Positions 8,148 to 17,975 of a stretch of 64,000 bases of DNA are shown here, piece after piece. This DNA comes from Chitinophaga silvisoli (GTDB taxonomy: Bacteria > Bacteroidota > Bacteroidia > Chitinophagales > Chitinophagaceae). The stretch is from assembly GCF_003412465.1 (NCBI RefSeq), contig NZ_QTJV01000014.1, forward strand, positions 62,001 through 126,000. Reading direction: 5' to 3'. Every line of letters starts with the position of its first letter. Positions within the stretch are counted from its first letter, which is position 1. The position numbers and the translations under genes were made by a program. The notes under the pieces were generated by a model. It was not told where the DNA came from. It saw nothing but the letters and a program-made list of their open reading frames with translations, and searched no databases.

Positions 8148-9539
8148 TTAATTTCTGAAGGGAGATGCGGGTAATCCTTCCTGGTTATACAAATTCACCA
8201 CAGGTACATTGCTCCAGCCATATCGTACCTTGGCAGGATGCGGCACATGCACACTGCTCAGCGTTATTTTATTCCCCCTGATCACACCCTCAGCGGGATA
8301 AAAGCCCTCCCCGTTACTTATTTCAAACCCTGTCAGCTTCCCTCCTTTTGCCAGCAATCCTTTGCCAGTATGAGAAAAAGTGACGGTGATCTGATCTTTT
8401 CCCGGGCTGGCATACTGGAACATCGGGCCACTATATTCACCTTTCACACCATAAGCCAGTCCTGCCGCTGCAATTGCCAACCTTTCTCCCACCGGTTGTT
8501 TATGCGTCGGATGAATGTCCGCAGAATCACCGCAATCAGTGGTCACAATCAAAGCCGTTTTTTTGACCTTTTTAACCACCAAAAACTGCGCTTCCCTGAT
8601 CTCAGGACTCATATCCTTGTGCGGGGCTATCTGAACGATTAAAAAGGGCATTTCCGGCCGTTTAAAATCTTCCCGCCAGTTAGCAATCAGGGTAGGCAGC
8701 ACTTCCTGGTATTCTGTAGCCCGGCTATTATTAGACTCTCCCTGGTACCAGGCCACACCTTTGATGGCATAGGGCAGCAAGGGGGCGATCATACCATTAT
8801 ACAAGCCACTGATACACTGCCCCTGGGGCTTCCAACCCGGCCCGGACATAGTTTTGGTATAATTCTGAATCATGTCTTTCAGCTTTGGATTGCGTTCCAG
8901 CGCTGCGAGGCTGGTCCAGTCTTCGGCTGGAGTACCCCCAAAAGCAGAAAAGATAATGCCTACCGGCACCTGCAGCTTTGCATAGAGGTTCCTGGCAAAG
9001 AAGTAACCCACCGCGGTGAAATCACTCACCGTCTGCGGACTACAAACCGTCCAGTGATTATTGACATCGGCAATCGTTTCTTTTGAATATTTCAGGGGCA
9101 CATAATACTCCCTGATCAGGGGATAATTCGCGGCATCCCGCTCCTGCTCCCAGTTGTAAATGGGCTGCTGTGGAGGCCGCGGCCCCAGCTGGCGCTCCAT
9201 ATTCGACTGACCACTGCAGAGCCATACTTCGCCCACCAGCACATCCTGGATACGCACAGTATCGGTGCCGGAGAAAATCTTCATTTCTGTGCCTTTCGAA
9301 ACATAAGGCATAGGTTGTAAACTCAACATCCATTTGCCCTGTACCGTCTTTGCGGATACTGACTGCCCCTGGTATTGTACCGTCACGAGCGCACCCTCAT
9401 CTGCCGTGCCCCATACAGGAACGGCCACTCCTTTCTGCAATACCATGTGATCACTAAACAGGCTAACGGGTTTTAAGGTAGCATAGGCATTTGAAAAGCA
9501 GGCTACAAACACGAGTGGAATTACTAAAGACCTAAACAT
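8148..9539 (-). CDS. Sialate O-acetylesterase family protein
   Basis: Secreted carbohydrate esterase of 463 residues that probably removes acetyl groups from sialic acids or other glycans. A signal peptide (MFRSLVIPLVFVACFSNAYA) is followed by the usual start LFSDHMVLQKGVAVPVWG, the nucleophile motif GQSNM (Ser112), WYQGESN, and a C-terminal D..H stretch, SADIHPTHKQPVGERLA. It is divergent from the Crp/Fnr gene at 9581 with only 41 bp between them, so their promoters overlap and the regulator may control it. Confidence 0.88.
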   Translation of the reverse strand: MFRSLVIPLVFVACFSNAYATLKPVSLFSDHMVLQKGVAVPVWGTADEGALVTVQYQGQSVSAKTVQGKWMLSLQPMPYVSKGTEMKIFSGTDTVRIQDVLVGEVWLCSGQSNMERQLGPRPPQQPIYNWEQERDAANYPLIREYYVPLKYSKETIADVNNHWTVCSPQTVSDFTAVGYFFARNLYAKLQVPVGIIFSAFGGTPAEDWTSLAALERNPKLKDMIQNYTKTMSGPGWKPQGQCISGLYNGMIAPLLPYAIKGVAWYQGESNNSRATEYQEVLPTLIANWREDFKRPEMPFLIVQIAPHKDMSPEIREAQFLVVKKVKKTALIVTTDCGDSADIHPTHKQPVGERLAIAAAGLAYGVKGEYSGPMFQYASPGKDQITVTFSHTGKGLLAKGGKLTGFEISNGEGFYPAEGVIRGNKITLSSVHVPHPAKVRYGWSNVPVVNLYNQEGLPASPFRN

Positions 9540-9580
9540 TGTAAATTCATTTAGACCCGGAAAATATATAATTTGCGCTC

Positions 9581-10162
9581 ATGTACGAAGTTTTTCTCAG
9601 CAAAATCAATGAAAAAGTGTCCCTCACCAGGCAGGAAGAAGCAGAAATAGTAGCACATCTGACCCATAAAACCCTGCGTAAACGCCAGTTTTTCCTGCAG
9701 GAAGGAGACATTTGCCGCTACATTGCCCTGGTTGAGAAAGGTGCGCTCAGGACCTATGTAACTGATATGGAAGGTCATGAGCACATTACCGCCTTTGCAC
9801 TGGAAGGATGGTCGCTGGGAGACCTGTGCAGCTTTCTCAGAGAAGAACCTGCTACGCAGAATATTGAAGCCCTGGAAGATTGTGAACTATGCCTGATCAG
9901 CAAACCCGCTTATGAAACCCTGCTACAGAAAATACCCAAGTATGAAACATACAACCGTATACTCATCACCGAGGCTTATATTGCCTTGCAAAAGAGAACA
10001 CGGGATATGATCAGCCTATCGCCGGATGAACAATACAAGGCATTTGTGAATGTTTACCCGAATATCGTCTTACGGGTGCCACAGCATATGATCGCTTCCT
10101 ATATGGGCCTGAGTCCCGAAACCCTTAGCCGGATCAAAAGCAGGATCTCACAGCATAAATAA
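9581..10162 (+). CDS. Crp/Fnr-family transcriptional regulator
   Basis: A 193-residue protein with an N-terminal cyclic-nucleotide-binding fold (residues ~20-125: KRQFFLQEGDICRYIALVEKGALRTY) and a short C-terminal helix-turn-helix ending MGLSPETLSRIKSR. No Cys cluster of an FNR iron-sulfur site is present. This short Crp-like type is common in Bacteroidota. It is divergent from the acetylesterase and upstream of the dioxygenase gene. An imperfect -7 (ATAATTTG) lies 5 nt before its ATG. Confidence 0.88.
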   Translation: MYEVFLSKINEKVSLTRQEEAEIVAHLTHKTLRKRQFFLQEGDICRYIALVEKGALRTYVTDMEGHEHITAFALEGWSLGDLCSFLREEPATQNIEALEDCELCLISKPAYETLLQKIPKYETYNRILITEAYIALQKRTRDMISLSPDEQYKAFVNVYPNIVLRVPQHMIASYMGLSPETLSRIKSRISQHK

Positions 10163-10226
10163 CCCGCCTTCTCCCCCCCGCTCAATTTCTTGATTCAAAT
10201 CATTGGGACCTACCTGTAACATGTGG

Positions 10227-10234
10227 TAATTTTG
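10227..10234 (+). promoter_or_regulatory. -7 element TAATTTTG
   Basis: Perfect TAnnTTTG, 6 nt before the ATG at 10241, with a possible -33 TTG at 10203-10205 (21-bp spacer). It supports the ATG rather than the in-frame GTG at 10223. Confidence 0.6.
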
Positions 10235-10240
10235 TATCAC

Positions 10241-11113
10241 ATGAAACGCAATCAATTCATTAAATCGATAATAACAGGAGTATTTGGTATGACAACGCTA
10301 TCAGCATTCAGAAACTTCACAGATTCCTTACAGGAAGACGATCACCTGATGCCCGTATTATTCATCGGGCATGGTTCACCCATGAACGGAATTGAAGACA
10401 CTGAATTTAGCAGACGATGGACACAGATGGGCCAGGAAATCCCGACTCCCAAAGCTGTATTGGTGATCTCCGCACACTGGTATACCCAGGGCACTAAGAT
10501 CACAGCCATGGAGCATCCTAAAACCATCCATGACTTCGGCGGGTTCCCGAAGGAGCTATTTGCCGTACAGTATCCAGCACCCGGTAGTCCGGATCTGGCC
10601 AGGGAAACAGCTTCCCTGATCCACGCTTCCCTCGACCACGACTGGGGACTGGATCACGGCACCTGGACAGTGGTAAGACATATGTATCCAAAGGCAAACA
10701 TCCCCGTGCTGCAATTAAGTATTGACTATTCAAAAGGACCACAGTATCACTATGACCTGGCAAAGGAGCTGTATGCACTGCGCAGAAAAGGAGTATTGAT
10801 CATCGGTAGCGGTAACCTGGTGCACAACCTGAGAATGGTGGCATGGGATCGCCTGGATGACAAGGAATATGGATATGACTGGGCCCTGGACATCAACAAC
10901 CAGTTCAAACACCTCATCAGCAGCCGCGAACATAAGCCGCTGATCAACTATACGCAGCTGGGTAAGGGTGCCCTGCTGGCGATTCCGACTCCGGATCACT
11001 ACCTCCCCTTGATGTATACATTGGGACTGCAATCCAACAAGGACAACATTTCATTCTTTAACGATAAGGCGGTAGGTGGGTCCCTGACTATGACCTCCGT
11101 AAAATTCGGTTAA
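10241..11113 (+). CDS. 4,5-DOPA dioxygenase extradiol-type protein (YgiD-like)
   Basis: LigB-type ring-cleaving dioxygenase of 290 residues, a family that acts on catechols such as L-DOPA with a zinc or iron centre. Visible motifs are FIGHGSPMNGIED, VISAHWYTQG, IHDFGGFPKELF and SGNLVHNLR, which carry the metal-binding histidines. The N-terminus (KRNQFIKSIITGVFGMTTLSAF) resembles a Tat-type signal with KR instead of RR, so export is possible. The start is set by the -7 element 6 nt upstream. A carboxylesterase gene begins 1 bp after its stop, suggesting co-transcription. Confidence 0.87.
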   Translation: MKRNQFIKSIITGVFGMTTLSAFRNFTDSLQEDDHLMPVLFIGHGSPMNGIEDTEFSRRWTQMGQEIPTPKAVLVISAHWYTQGTKITAMEHPKTIHDFGGFPKELFAVQYPAPGSPDLARETASLIHASLDHDWGLDHGTWTVVRHMYPKANIPVLQLSIDYSKGPQYHYDLAKELYALRRKGVLIIGSGNLVHNLRMVAWDRLDDKEYGYDWALDINNQFKHLISSREHKPLINYTQLGKGALLAIPTPDHYLPLMYTLGLQSNKDNISFFNDKAVGGSLTMTSVKFG

Positions 11114-11114
11114 T

Positions 11115-11795
11115 ATGCCTTTGCATTACTTGCTGATTGCCCTTTTACCATTTTTAAAACAAGTGAACAGTATGGAATATTTGATTCATGAGCCGGGCAT
11201 AAAGACGGAAAAGAAAAAAGCCTTAATTCTTTTGCATGGTGTAGGCAGTAATGAGCAGGACCTCTTTAGCCTGGTAGATTACCTGCCGAAGGAATATTAT
11301 ATTATTTGTCCGCAGGGACATTTTCCCCTGGGTGGCGGCAGGTATGCCTGGTATAATGTAGATTTCTCTACCGGCAAACCAGTCTACAACGTACAGCAGG
11401 AAAAAGAGAGCAGGGAACTGATCAGGCAGTTTGTAGGAGAAATGAAAGCTAAGTACCATTTGGATGAAGTGTATCTGGGTGGATTCAGCCAGGGAGGAAT
11501 CATGAGTTATACTGTGGGATTAAGTGACCCGAAACTGGTGAAGGGGATTATTATTTTGAGTAGCAGGATCCTGGAAGAAGTGAAACCCCTGATGGTGAAA
11601 CAGGCCCCGGAATTACAGGTCTTTGTGTCGCATGGTAAGCAGGATGGAACCCTGGGCATACATTATGCAAAAGAGGCGAAGAGTTTCCTGGAAGGCATGC
11701 AGGTGCAGCTCAGCTACCACGAATATAATATGGGGCACCAGATCAATCAGCAGGTATTAGCGGATTTGAATAGCTGGTTGGCGGCTCAAAAGTAG
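11115..11795 (+). CDS. Phospholipase/carboxylesterase-type alpha/beta hydrolase
   Basis: Serine hydrolase of 226 residues, or 207 if translation starts at the in-frame ATG at 11172 (MEYLIHEPG), which matches the usual length of the family better. Catalytic elements are GFSQGG (nucleophile Ser), the Asp in HGKQDGTLG and the His in NMGHQI; the oxyanion region is LLHGVGSNEQD. The first 19 residues from 11115 are hydrophobic and could be a short export signal or untranslated sequence. It follows the dioxygenase gene directly. The substrate is not predictable. Confidence 0.85.
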   Translation: MPLHYLLIALLPFLKQVNSMEYLIHEPGIKTEKKKALILLHGVGSNEQDLFSLVDYLPKEYYIICPQGHFPLGGGRYAWYNVDFSTGKPVYNVQQEKESRELIRQFVGEMKAKYHLDEVYLGGFSQGGIMSYTVGLSDPKLVKGIIILSSRILEEVKPLMVKQAPELQVFVSHGKQDGTLGIHYAKEAKSFLEGMQVQLSYHEYNMGHQINQQVLADLNSWLAAQK

Positions 11796-11847
11796 GATTT
11801 GGACTTCTGGTTTTTTTTTTGTCACTTAGAGAGATAGAACGCTCAAA

Positions 11848-12867
11848 GTGACCATTTCAAAAATACGCCTATCCGCCCATTTTATGGTGCTGCTAGGGCT
11901 GGTTGTATTTACCTTCCTGCCCTTCTATACCCTTTCACATACATTTCCCATCGAGGTCTGGCTGAAACAGCTCTCTTTGTTCCTCTATTGGACAGGTGCC
12001 TATTTCCTGGTAATAAAGGTTTTGCTACCTAAATTATTGTACCGGAATAAAGGTACCTTGTTTGCTTTATCACTACTCCTTGTATTATTCGGGGCTTCCG
12101 TATTGAACAATCGTATTGACAATGCGATCCGTTTTACAGAAGTAGTAGAAAAAAACCTCCCTGCCAGTCATGCCGGCAATACCTCTCCTACCGGCGATAT
12201 GGGGGCTGTGTTGATGACGATCCTGGTCTGCGGCATCGGTGTGATCATCGTGATTACACAAAAGATCCAGCAGGATCAGTTGCAAAAAATCGGTACTGAA
12301 CTGGCCTACCTGAAAACCCAGATTAACCCGCACTTCTTTTTTAATGTCTTACATACAATTTATGGATTGACGGACCAGGATACCGCTAAAGCAAAGGATT
12401 CCATCTACACCCTCTCGCATATGATGCGCTATGTATTATATCATGGTGAGAAAACCACGCTATCGCAGGAATTGCAGTTTGTAGAGAGCTATAATAAACT
12501 GATGCGCTTGCGGGTGCCTGCCGATGTGCAGATTATCTTTGAAAAACCCACCTTCATTGACGATGTGCCTATAGCACCAATGATTATTCTTCCATTTATT
12601 GAAAATGCCTATAAACATGGCATCAGTAGCCTGTACCCCAGCTTTATCTACATGAATGTAACCCAGGCAGCCGATGTAATTGAAATAGAAGTCCGGAATT
12701 CCTCCTTTGGAGATAAGCCCGGGGAACTGGAAGATAGCAATGGAATAGGGCTTGCCAATACGCGCCGCCGGCTGAATCTGTTATATCCGGGGAGGCATAC
12801 CTTGATTGTAGACGACAATAAGACCAATAAAGAATTCAGCATACACCTAAAACTGTCCATCGCATGA
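11848..12867 (+). CDS. LytS-type sensor histidine kinase
   Basis: Membrane kinase of 339 residues: four hydrophobic segments in the first ~140 residues, a short coiled coil, then the His_kinase domain with QINPHFFFNVLHTIYGL (phospho-acceptor His) and the ATP-lid region ILPFIENAYKHG. It starts at a GTG (11848); no better ATG precedes the first membrane segment. Its stop overlaps the response regulator start in ATGA (12864-12867). The pair stands upstream of a MacAB-TolC exporter in the same direction, so it probably controls that system. Confidence 0.9.
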   Translation: MTISKIRLSAHFMVLLGLVVFTFLPFYTLSHTFPIEVWLKQLSLFLYWTGAYFLVIKVLLPKLLYRNKGTLFALSLLLVLFGASVLNNRIDNAIRFTEVVEKNLPASHAGNTSPTGDMGAVLMTILVCGIGVIIVITQKIQQDQLQKIGTELAYLKTQINPHFFFNVLHTIYGLTDQDTAKAKDSIYTLSHMMRYVLYHGEKTTLSQELQFVESYNKLMRLRVPADVQIIFEKPTFIDDVPIAPMIILPFIENAYKHGISSLYPSFIYMNVTQAADVIEIEVRNSSFGDKPGELEDSNGIGLANTRRRLNLLYPGRHTLIVDDNKTNKEFSIHLKLSIA

Positions 12868-13598
12868 TCCTGAAATGCATCGCTGTAGATGATGAACCGG
12901 TAGCACTGGAAATGATTACACAATATATCAGTATGACACCTTCACTGCAACTCATAGCCAGTTGTCGAAGTGCGGTGGAAGCCTTGCGGATCCTGCATGC
13001 ACAACCTGATATTCAACTGATCTTCCTGGATATCCGCATGGCAGATCTGAGTGGGATGGAGATGGCGAAGATCATTGCCCAATCAGCACAAAGGCAGAGT
13101 ACCCGGGTCATCTTTACCACCGCCTTTGATCAGTATGCATTAGAAAGCTATAAAGTAGCCGCACTGGAGTACCTGGTGAAGCCATTTAACTTTACAGACT
13201 TCTCTGTTGCAGTGACAAAGGCCCTGGAGTATTTTGGGATGAGTGTACCTGCTGCCTCCCCGGAAACCAGCCCCGAAAAACAACATATTTATTTTAAAGT
13301 AGAATACCAGCTGGTGAAAGTATTACTGGAGGATATCCTTTACATCGAAGGCCTGAAAGACTACGTAAAGGTGTACCTGGATAATGAAGACAAGCAGCTG
13401 ATGACGCTGACCAGCCTGAAAGCATTGGAAGACAAACTCCCTCCTGCCCGCTTCCTGCGCCTGCACCGCTCCTACATCATCAACCTGAACAAAGTAAAGG
13501 CCACCACCAAAACCTCCATACAAATTAATCAACTGACCATACCTATTACGGATCAGTATAAGGGGGTATTCCAGGATTTCCTGAGTAAGTGGGTCTAG
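12864..13598 (+). CDS. LytTR-family response regulator
   Basis: A 244-residue regulator with a receiver domain (residues 1-~120, acidic pocket DDE at 9-11, phospho-acceptor Asp56 in FLDIRM, Lys in VKPF) and a C-terminal LytTR DNA-binding domain (residues ~140-240: LYIEGLKDYVKVY, FLRLHRSYIINLNKV). It is partnered with the LytS kinase just upstream. The exporter operon starts 93 bp downstream and is the natural target; I saw no clear pair of LytTR direct repeats in that gap. Confidence 0.92.
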   Translation: MILKCIAVDDEPVALEMITQYISMTPSLQLIASCRSAVEALRILHAQPDIQLIFLDIRMADLSGMEMAKIIAQSAQRQSTRVIFTTAFDQYALESYKVAALEYLVKPFNFTDFSVAVTKALEYFGMSVPAASPETSPEKQHIYFKVEYQLVKVLLEDILYIEGLKDYVKVYLDNEDKQLMTLTSLKALEDKLPPARFLRLHRSYIINLNKVKATTKTSIQINQLTIPITDQYKGVFQDFLSKWV

Positions 13599-13691
13599 CT
13601 GCTGTCGATTTTTAAGCCCCTGCCATCGGTTCCTGACCTCGTCGTATCGAAGCTGCTTTTTTAGACGATTGCTCCTTACTTTCTTTGGAGC

Positions 13692-14933
13692 ATGATCAGA
13701 TATGCTATCCTTATATTTTGTTTACTGATTGATTTAGCGACGACGGCACAGGTCAGATGGGACCTGGCTACCTGTATCGCATTTGCCAAAAAGAATAATA
13801 TCCAGGTCAATACCCAGCGCTATAATCAACAAACTGCCATGCAGAATTATTCCCTCTCCAGATCGGCACAATTACCCAGTGTATCCGGCTCAGCTTCACA
13901 GTATTTTCAAAAGGATCTTAGAATAGGTTCCTATATCTTCAATGCGGGGTTTACCCTCTACCAGGGAGGCTACCTCCGGAAAGACAAGAGACAAAAACAA
14001 CTGGCACTGGAAGCCGCGAATCAAAGTGTATTGGTCACTGAGAATGATATCACGCTGAATATCATTCAATATTATTTAAATATCCTATTGGATAAAGAGG
14101 CGGCCGTCTACCAGCAAAATGTAGTAAATACATCCAAAGCGCAACTGGAACAGGGAGAACAAAAACTGGCTGTAGGCAGTGTGGCCAGGAAGGATGTCAC
14201 CCAGCTCAGGTCTCAGTTAGCAAATGATGAATACACACTCATCTCCGCTGAAAACACCATCAAACAGGACCTGCTGTCTTTGAAACAATTATTGCAACTC
14301 TCTTCCGAAGTACAATTTGATATTGCAACACCTGATACGGTCATCTCGCAAAGGGAAGTTCCTTCGCTGGCCACCGTGCAGGAATATGCATTCAACAATC
14401 GCCCGGAAATAAAGGAAAATCAGCTCCAGATCCAGGTAGCACAATTAGGTCTCGCCAAGGCAAAATCTGCATATTATCCTACCCTAAGTCTGAGTGGAAC
14501 TGTAGGCAGTAGTTATATTAATGATCTCTCGGGATTGGGGAGCGGCTTTTATCAGCAGGCAGGCATTACATTATCAATTCCCATCTACTCTAAAAGACAA
14601 AACAAAACCAGTGTAGAAACTGCCAGGATTAATATCGGGCAGGCAATGATCAACCTGAAGGATACAAAGACGACCCTGGCGGCGAATATTGAAAAATACT
14701 ATCTCAATACCATCAATGCCCAGAGCCAGTTTACTGCCGCCCGGGAGGCCTTTAAATACAACGAAGAGGTCTACAATATTGCCAACCAGGAACTGGCATT
14801 AGGTGTATCCAATATGGTTGAATACCTGCAGCAAAAAGAATTGTATGTACAGGCACTGCAACAGTTCATCCAGGCAAAATACAATGCAGCACTGACGATA
14901 AAAATTTATGAATTCTATTATAACCAACAATGA
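13692..14933 (+). CDS. TolC-family outer membrane protein
   Basis: Outer membrane channel, 413 residues, with signal peptide MIRYAILIFCLLIDLATTAQ and two OEP halves rich in coiled coil. It opens a four-gene operon with a MacA-like adaptor, MacB-like ATPase and MacB-like permease. A near -7 element (TTTCTTTG, one mismatch) ends 4 nt before the ATG, and GCTCC/GGAGC arms (13671-13691) could fold just before the start. It ends in ATGA overlap with the adaptor gene. Confidence 0.9.
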   Translation: MIRYAILIFCLLIDLATTAQVRWDLATCIAFAKKNNIQVNTQRYNQQTAMQNYSLSRSAQLPSVSGSASQYFQKDLRIGSYIFNAGFTLYQGGYLRKDKRQKQLALEAANQSVLVTENDITLNIIQYYLNILLDKEAAVYQQNVVNTSKAQLEQGEQKLAVGSVARKDVTQLRSQLANDEYTLISAENTIKQDLLSLKQLLQLSSEVQFDIATPDTVISQREVPSLATVQEYAFNNRPEIKENQLQIQVAQLGLAKAKSAYYPTLSLSGTVGSSYINDLSGLGSGFYQQAGITLSIPIYSKRQNKTSVETARINIGQAMINLKDTKTTLAANIEKYYLNTINAQSQFTAAREAFKYNEEVYNIANQELALGVSNMVEYLQQKELYVQALQQFIQAKYNAALTIKIYEFYYNQQ

Positions 14934-16015
14934 AAAAGCCACTTATCATAACAACTATTTTGACAGTAGCGATTGCCTGTACGGCACTGCTTATCAATCA
15001 TAAACCTGCAAGGGTGGTCCTATCAATAGAAAAAGCTACCTATGGCAGTATCTCGCAATCCGTTACAGCTACAGGCACGATCGCTCCAATGGATACGGTT
15101 TCAGTAGGCACCCAGGTATCCGGAATTATCAGCATGATCAATGCTGATTTCAATTCAAGGGTTCATAAAGGCCAGTTATTAGCACAGCTGGATAAATCCT
15201 TGTTGCAGGCGACTGTAGACCAGAATATGGCAGCGCTGGCCACACAGCAAAGTACACTGGCCTATAATAAAAGTAACTTTCACAGGCAGGAGATCTTGTA
15301 CAACACAGGTTCAATCAGTAAAGCTGATTATGATCTTGCATTAAACAACTACAATGCGGCAGTAGCTGGTGTGGCCAATGCAGAGGCGCAATTAAGATCT
15401 GCCCGGAAGAACCTCTCTTATGGTGATATTCTCGCCCCAATAGATGGTGTGGTGTTGAGCAGGAACGTGAGCATCGGGCAAACTGTAGCATCCTCATTTA
15501 CAACGCCTACCTTGTTTGTATTAGCAAAGGACATTAAGCAGATGCAGGTGCAGGCGGACGTGGATGAAGCGGATATAGGAAACATTCAGAAAGGGGAACG
15601 GGTATCATTCACAGTCGATGCTCATGTAGATGAAGAGTTCAAAGGCACCATTTCGGATGTAAGATTACAACCCAGGGTGAGTGCAAATGTGGTGACCTAT
15701 ACTACGATCATTTATGCTCCCAATGATGACCTGAAACTGAAACCAGGGATGACCGCGAATATTACCATTTATACAAAGGAAGTGAATAAGACACTCCTGA
15801 TCAGTTCCAAAGCATTGAACTACTATCCTGACTCACTGACTGCCACACAATATAAACTAAGGTCACAGGTACATAAAGACAAATCCCGCTATGTATGGGT
15901 TCAGCGGGGCGATTCCCTGATTGAAACGGCTGTCAGAACAGGCCTGGATGACAATACGCATGTGCAGGTGATTTCGGGTATCAGTACAAAAGATTCAATT
16001 ATAACCAAGCCATGA
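14930..16015 (+). CDS. MacA-like periplasmic adaptor (HlyD family)
   Basis: Adaptor of 361 residues with an N-terminal membrane anchor (residues ~5-20, ITTILTVAIACTALLI), the conserved beginning ATGTIAPMDTVSVGTQVSG, a coiled-coil hairpin (~85-160), lipoyl half APIDGVVLSRNVSIGQTV and a beta-barrel/membrane-proximal domain to the end. The segment ACTA near the anchor is not a proper lipobox, so it is likely membrane-anchored. It overlaps both neighbours by 4 bp. It should link the ABC pump to TolC. Confidence 0.9.
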   Translation: MKKPLIITTILTVAIACTALLINHKPARVVLSIEKATYGSISQSVTATGTIAPMDTVSVGTQVSGIISMINADFNSRVHKGQLLAQLDKSLLQATVDQNMAALATQQSTLAYNKSNFHRQEILYNTGSISKADYDLALNNYNAAVAGVANAEAQLRSARKNLSYGDILAPIDGVVLSRNVSIGQTVASSFTTPTLFVLAKDIKQMQVQADVDEADIGNIQKGERVSFTVDAHVDEEFKGTISDVRLQPRVSANVVTYTTIIYAPNDDLKLKPGMTANITIYTKEVNKTLLISSKALNYYPDSLTATQYKLRSQVHKDKSRYVWVQRGDSLIETAVRTGLDDNTHVQVISGISTKDSIITKP

Positions 16016-16758
16016 AAACAATCTTAGACCTACAGGAAATCAGGCGTGAGTTTCAAATGGGAACAGAAACAGTCAGGGCATTGAAAGGTGTTTCATTCAG
16101 GGTACAGGAAGGAGAGTTCGTTACCATCATGGGCAGTAGTGGTTCGGGAAAGACAACCCTGTTGAATACTTTAGGGTGCCTGGATAAACCCAGTTCAGGA
16201 AATTACCTGCTGGATGAAGTAACGATTGCTTCATTGAACAGGAATGAACTTGCCAGGCTTAGAAATGAAAAAATAGGCTTTGTGTTTCAGGCATATAATT
16301 TACTCCCCCGTACTTCAGCATTGGAGAATGTGGAACTACCCTTGTTTTATAATAAAAAGATCTCTGCTGCTGAAAGAAGGGAAAGAGCAGTAGCAGCATT
16401 AGAAGCGGTAAAGCTGGGCAACAGGTTACATCATATGCCCAGTGAATTGTCCGGCGGGCAACAGCAAAGAGTAGCAATAGCCCGTGCACTGGTCAATGAA
16501 CCGGTGATGATCCTGGCGGACGAAGCAACAGGCAACCTGGATTCGAGAACTTCTTACGAGATCATGTCCCTGATGCAGGAATTGAACCAGCTGCAAAAAA
16601 AGACAATTGTATTTGTGACACATGAACCAGATATAGCAGGATTCAGTAGCAGAACGATCGTGTTGCGGGATGGAAAAGTGATGAAGGATACAAGCAATAA
16701 CCGTATTCAAAATGCAAAGGAAGTACTGGCAGCATTGCCGCTAGCCGAAGACTATTAA
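16012..16758 (+). CDS. MacB/LolD-type ABC ATPase
   Basis: ATPase of 248 residues with Walker A GSSGSGKTTL, Q-loop VFQAYNLLPRTSALENVELP, signature LSGGQQQRVAIARAL, Walker B MILADEATGNLD and H-loop VFVTHEPD. This is the MacB/LolD/FtsE type, which drives mechanotransmission rather than ordinary transport. In E. coli MacB the ATPase and membrane domain are one protein; here they are separate genes 10 bp apart. It overlaps the adaptor gene in ATGA. Confidence 0.94.
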   Translation: MKTILDLQEIRREFQMGTETVRALKGVSFRVQEGEFVTIMGSSGSGKTTLLNTLGCLDKPSSGNYLLDEVTIASLNRNELARLRNEKIGFVFQAYNLLPRTSALENVELPLFYNKKISAAERRERAVAALEAVKLGNRLHHMPSELSGGQQQRVAIARALVNEPVMILADEATGNLDSRTSYEIMSLMQELNQLQKKTIVFVTHEPDIAGFSSRTIVLRDGKVMKDTSNNRIQNAKEVLAALPLAEDY

Positions 16759-16768
16759 ATTCACTGAT

Positions 16769-17974
16769 ATGCTCAGACTCGCTCTCAAAGCCTTAAAAAG
16801 AAATAAACTCCGCTCCCTCCTTACCATGTTGGGTGTGATCATTGGGGTAGCAGCTGTGATCACCATTGGTGCTCTTGGCGAAGCCTCTAAAATCAACATC
16901 CATCAATCGCTTTCCTCTCTTGGATCTCACCTGATCATCATTCTTCCCAATAGTGCTGATGCCGGCGGTGCGCGATTACAGGGAGCCAATATAGCGACAC
17001 TTACGATCAAAGATATAGATGCCATCCAGCAATCATCTACCCTCATCACAGGCATCTCGCCGGATGTACAATCGCGCGGCCAGGCCATTAATGGCTCACT
17101 CAACTGGCCTACCAGTATAGAGGGTGTCAATGAACAATTTCTCACTATCAAAAATATGAACATCAGGGAAGGCATTCCTTTTTCAGAGAGGGAGGTGCGT
17201 ACTTATGCAAAGGTGTGCCTGCTGGGCCAGACGGTTGTAGATAATGTCTTTCCCAAAGGAACGAACCCTGTAGGCAAAACCATTCGTTTTAATAAAATAC
17301 CTTTTAAAGTAATCGGCATCCTTGCAAAAAAAGGACAGAATACCTTTGGGCAGGACCAGGATGATGTGATCATTGCACCGTATACCACAGTCCAAAAAAG
17401 AATTACAGCTACCAACTATTTCGGTAGCATCTTCACCTCTGCAAAGTCAGAAGCCCTCTCCTTTCCCGCAGCAGCGGAGTTGTCTGATATACTCAGAACA
17501 GCACACCGCCTGGGCAAGCATGCAGAGAATGACTTTGTGATCAGGACACAGGCTGAACTGATTCAAACAGTTGGCAATGTGACCGGTCTACTGACTATCC
17601 TCCTAACCGCAATTGCAGGTATTTCACTGCTGATAGGCGGTATCGGGATCATGAATATCATGTACGTGTCAGTAACAGAACGCACCAGGGAAATCGGTCT
17701 CCGCATGAGTATTGGTGCCAGGGGTATTGATATTCTCCAGCAATTTCTGACTGAGGCTATTTTGATTAGCCTGGCTGGTGGCATGATCGGAATTCTCTTA
17801 GGCGAAGGCATCTCCTTACTCGCCGTACATCTTTTAGGATGGCCGCCGGTGATCAATCAAACATCAATATTATTATCATTTACGGTCTGTTCTTTTATCG
17901 GTGTTTTCTTTGGTTACTACCCCGCTCAAAAAGCATCGCGCCTGGACCCGATCGAAGCCTTACGGTATGAATAA
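16769..17974 (+). CDS. MacB-type ABC permease (FtsX-like)
   Basis: Membrane subunit of 401 residues with the MacB plan: one N-terminal helix (SLLTMLGVIIGVAAVITIGAL), a large MacB_PCD periplasmic domain (~45-270), then three C-terminal helices containing TERTREIGLRMSIGA and the C-terminal PIEALRYE. It ends the exporter operon. A 112-bp foldable repeat begins 2 bp after its stop and probably terminates transcription. Substrates of such pumps in Bacteroidota include peptides and antibiotics; which applies here is unknown. Confidence 0.93.
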   Translation: MLRLALKALKRNKLRSLLTMLGVIIGVAAVITIGALGEASKINIHQSLSSLGSHLIIILPNSADAGGARLQGANIATLTIKDIDAIQQSSTLITGISPDVQSRGQAINGSLNWPTSIEGVNEQFLTIKNMNIREGIPFSEREVRTYAKVCLLGQTVVDNVFPKGTNPVGKTIRFNKIPFKVIGILAKKGQNTFGQDQDDVIIAPYTTVQKRITATNYFGSIFTSAKSEALSFPAAAELSDILRTAHRLGKHAENDFVIRTQAELIQTVGNVTGLLTILLTAIAGISLLIGGIGIMNIMYVSVTERTREIGLRMSIGARGIDILQQFLTEAILISLAGGMIGILLGEGISLLAVHLLGWPPVINQTSILLSFTVCSFIGVFFGYYPAQKASRLDPIEALRYE

Positions 17975-17975
17975 A

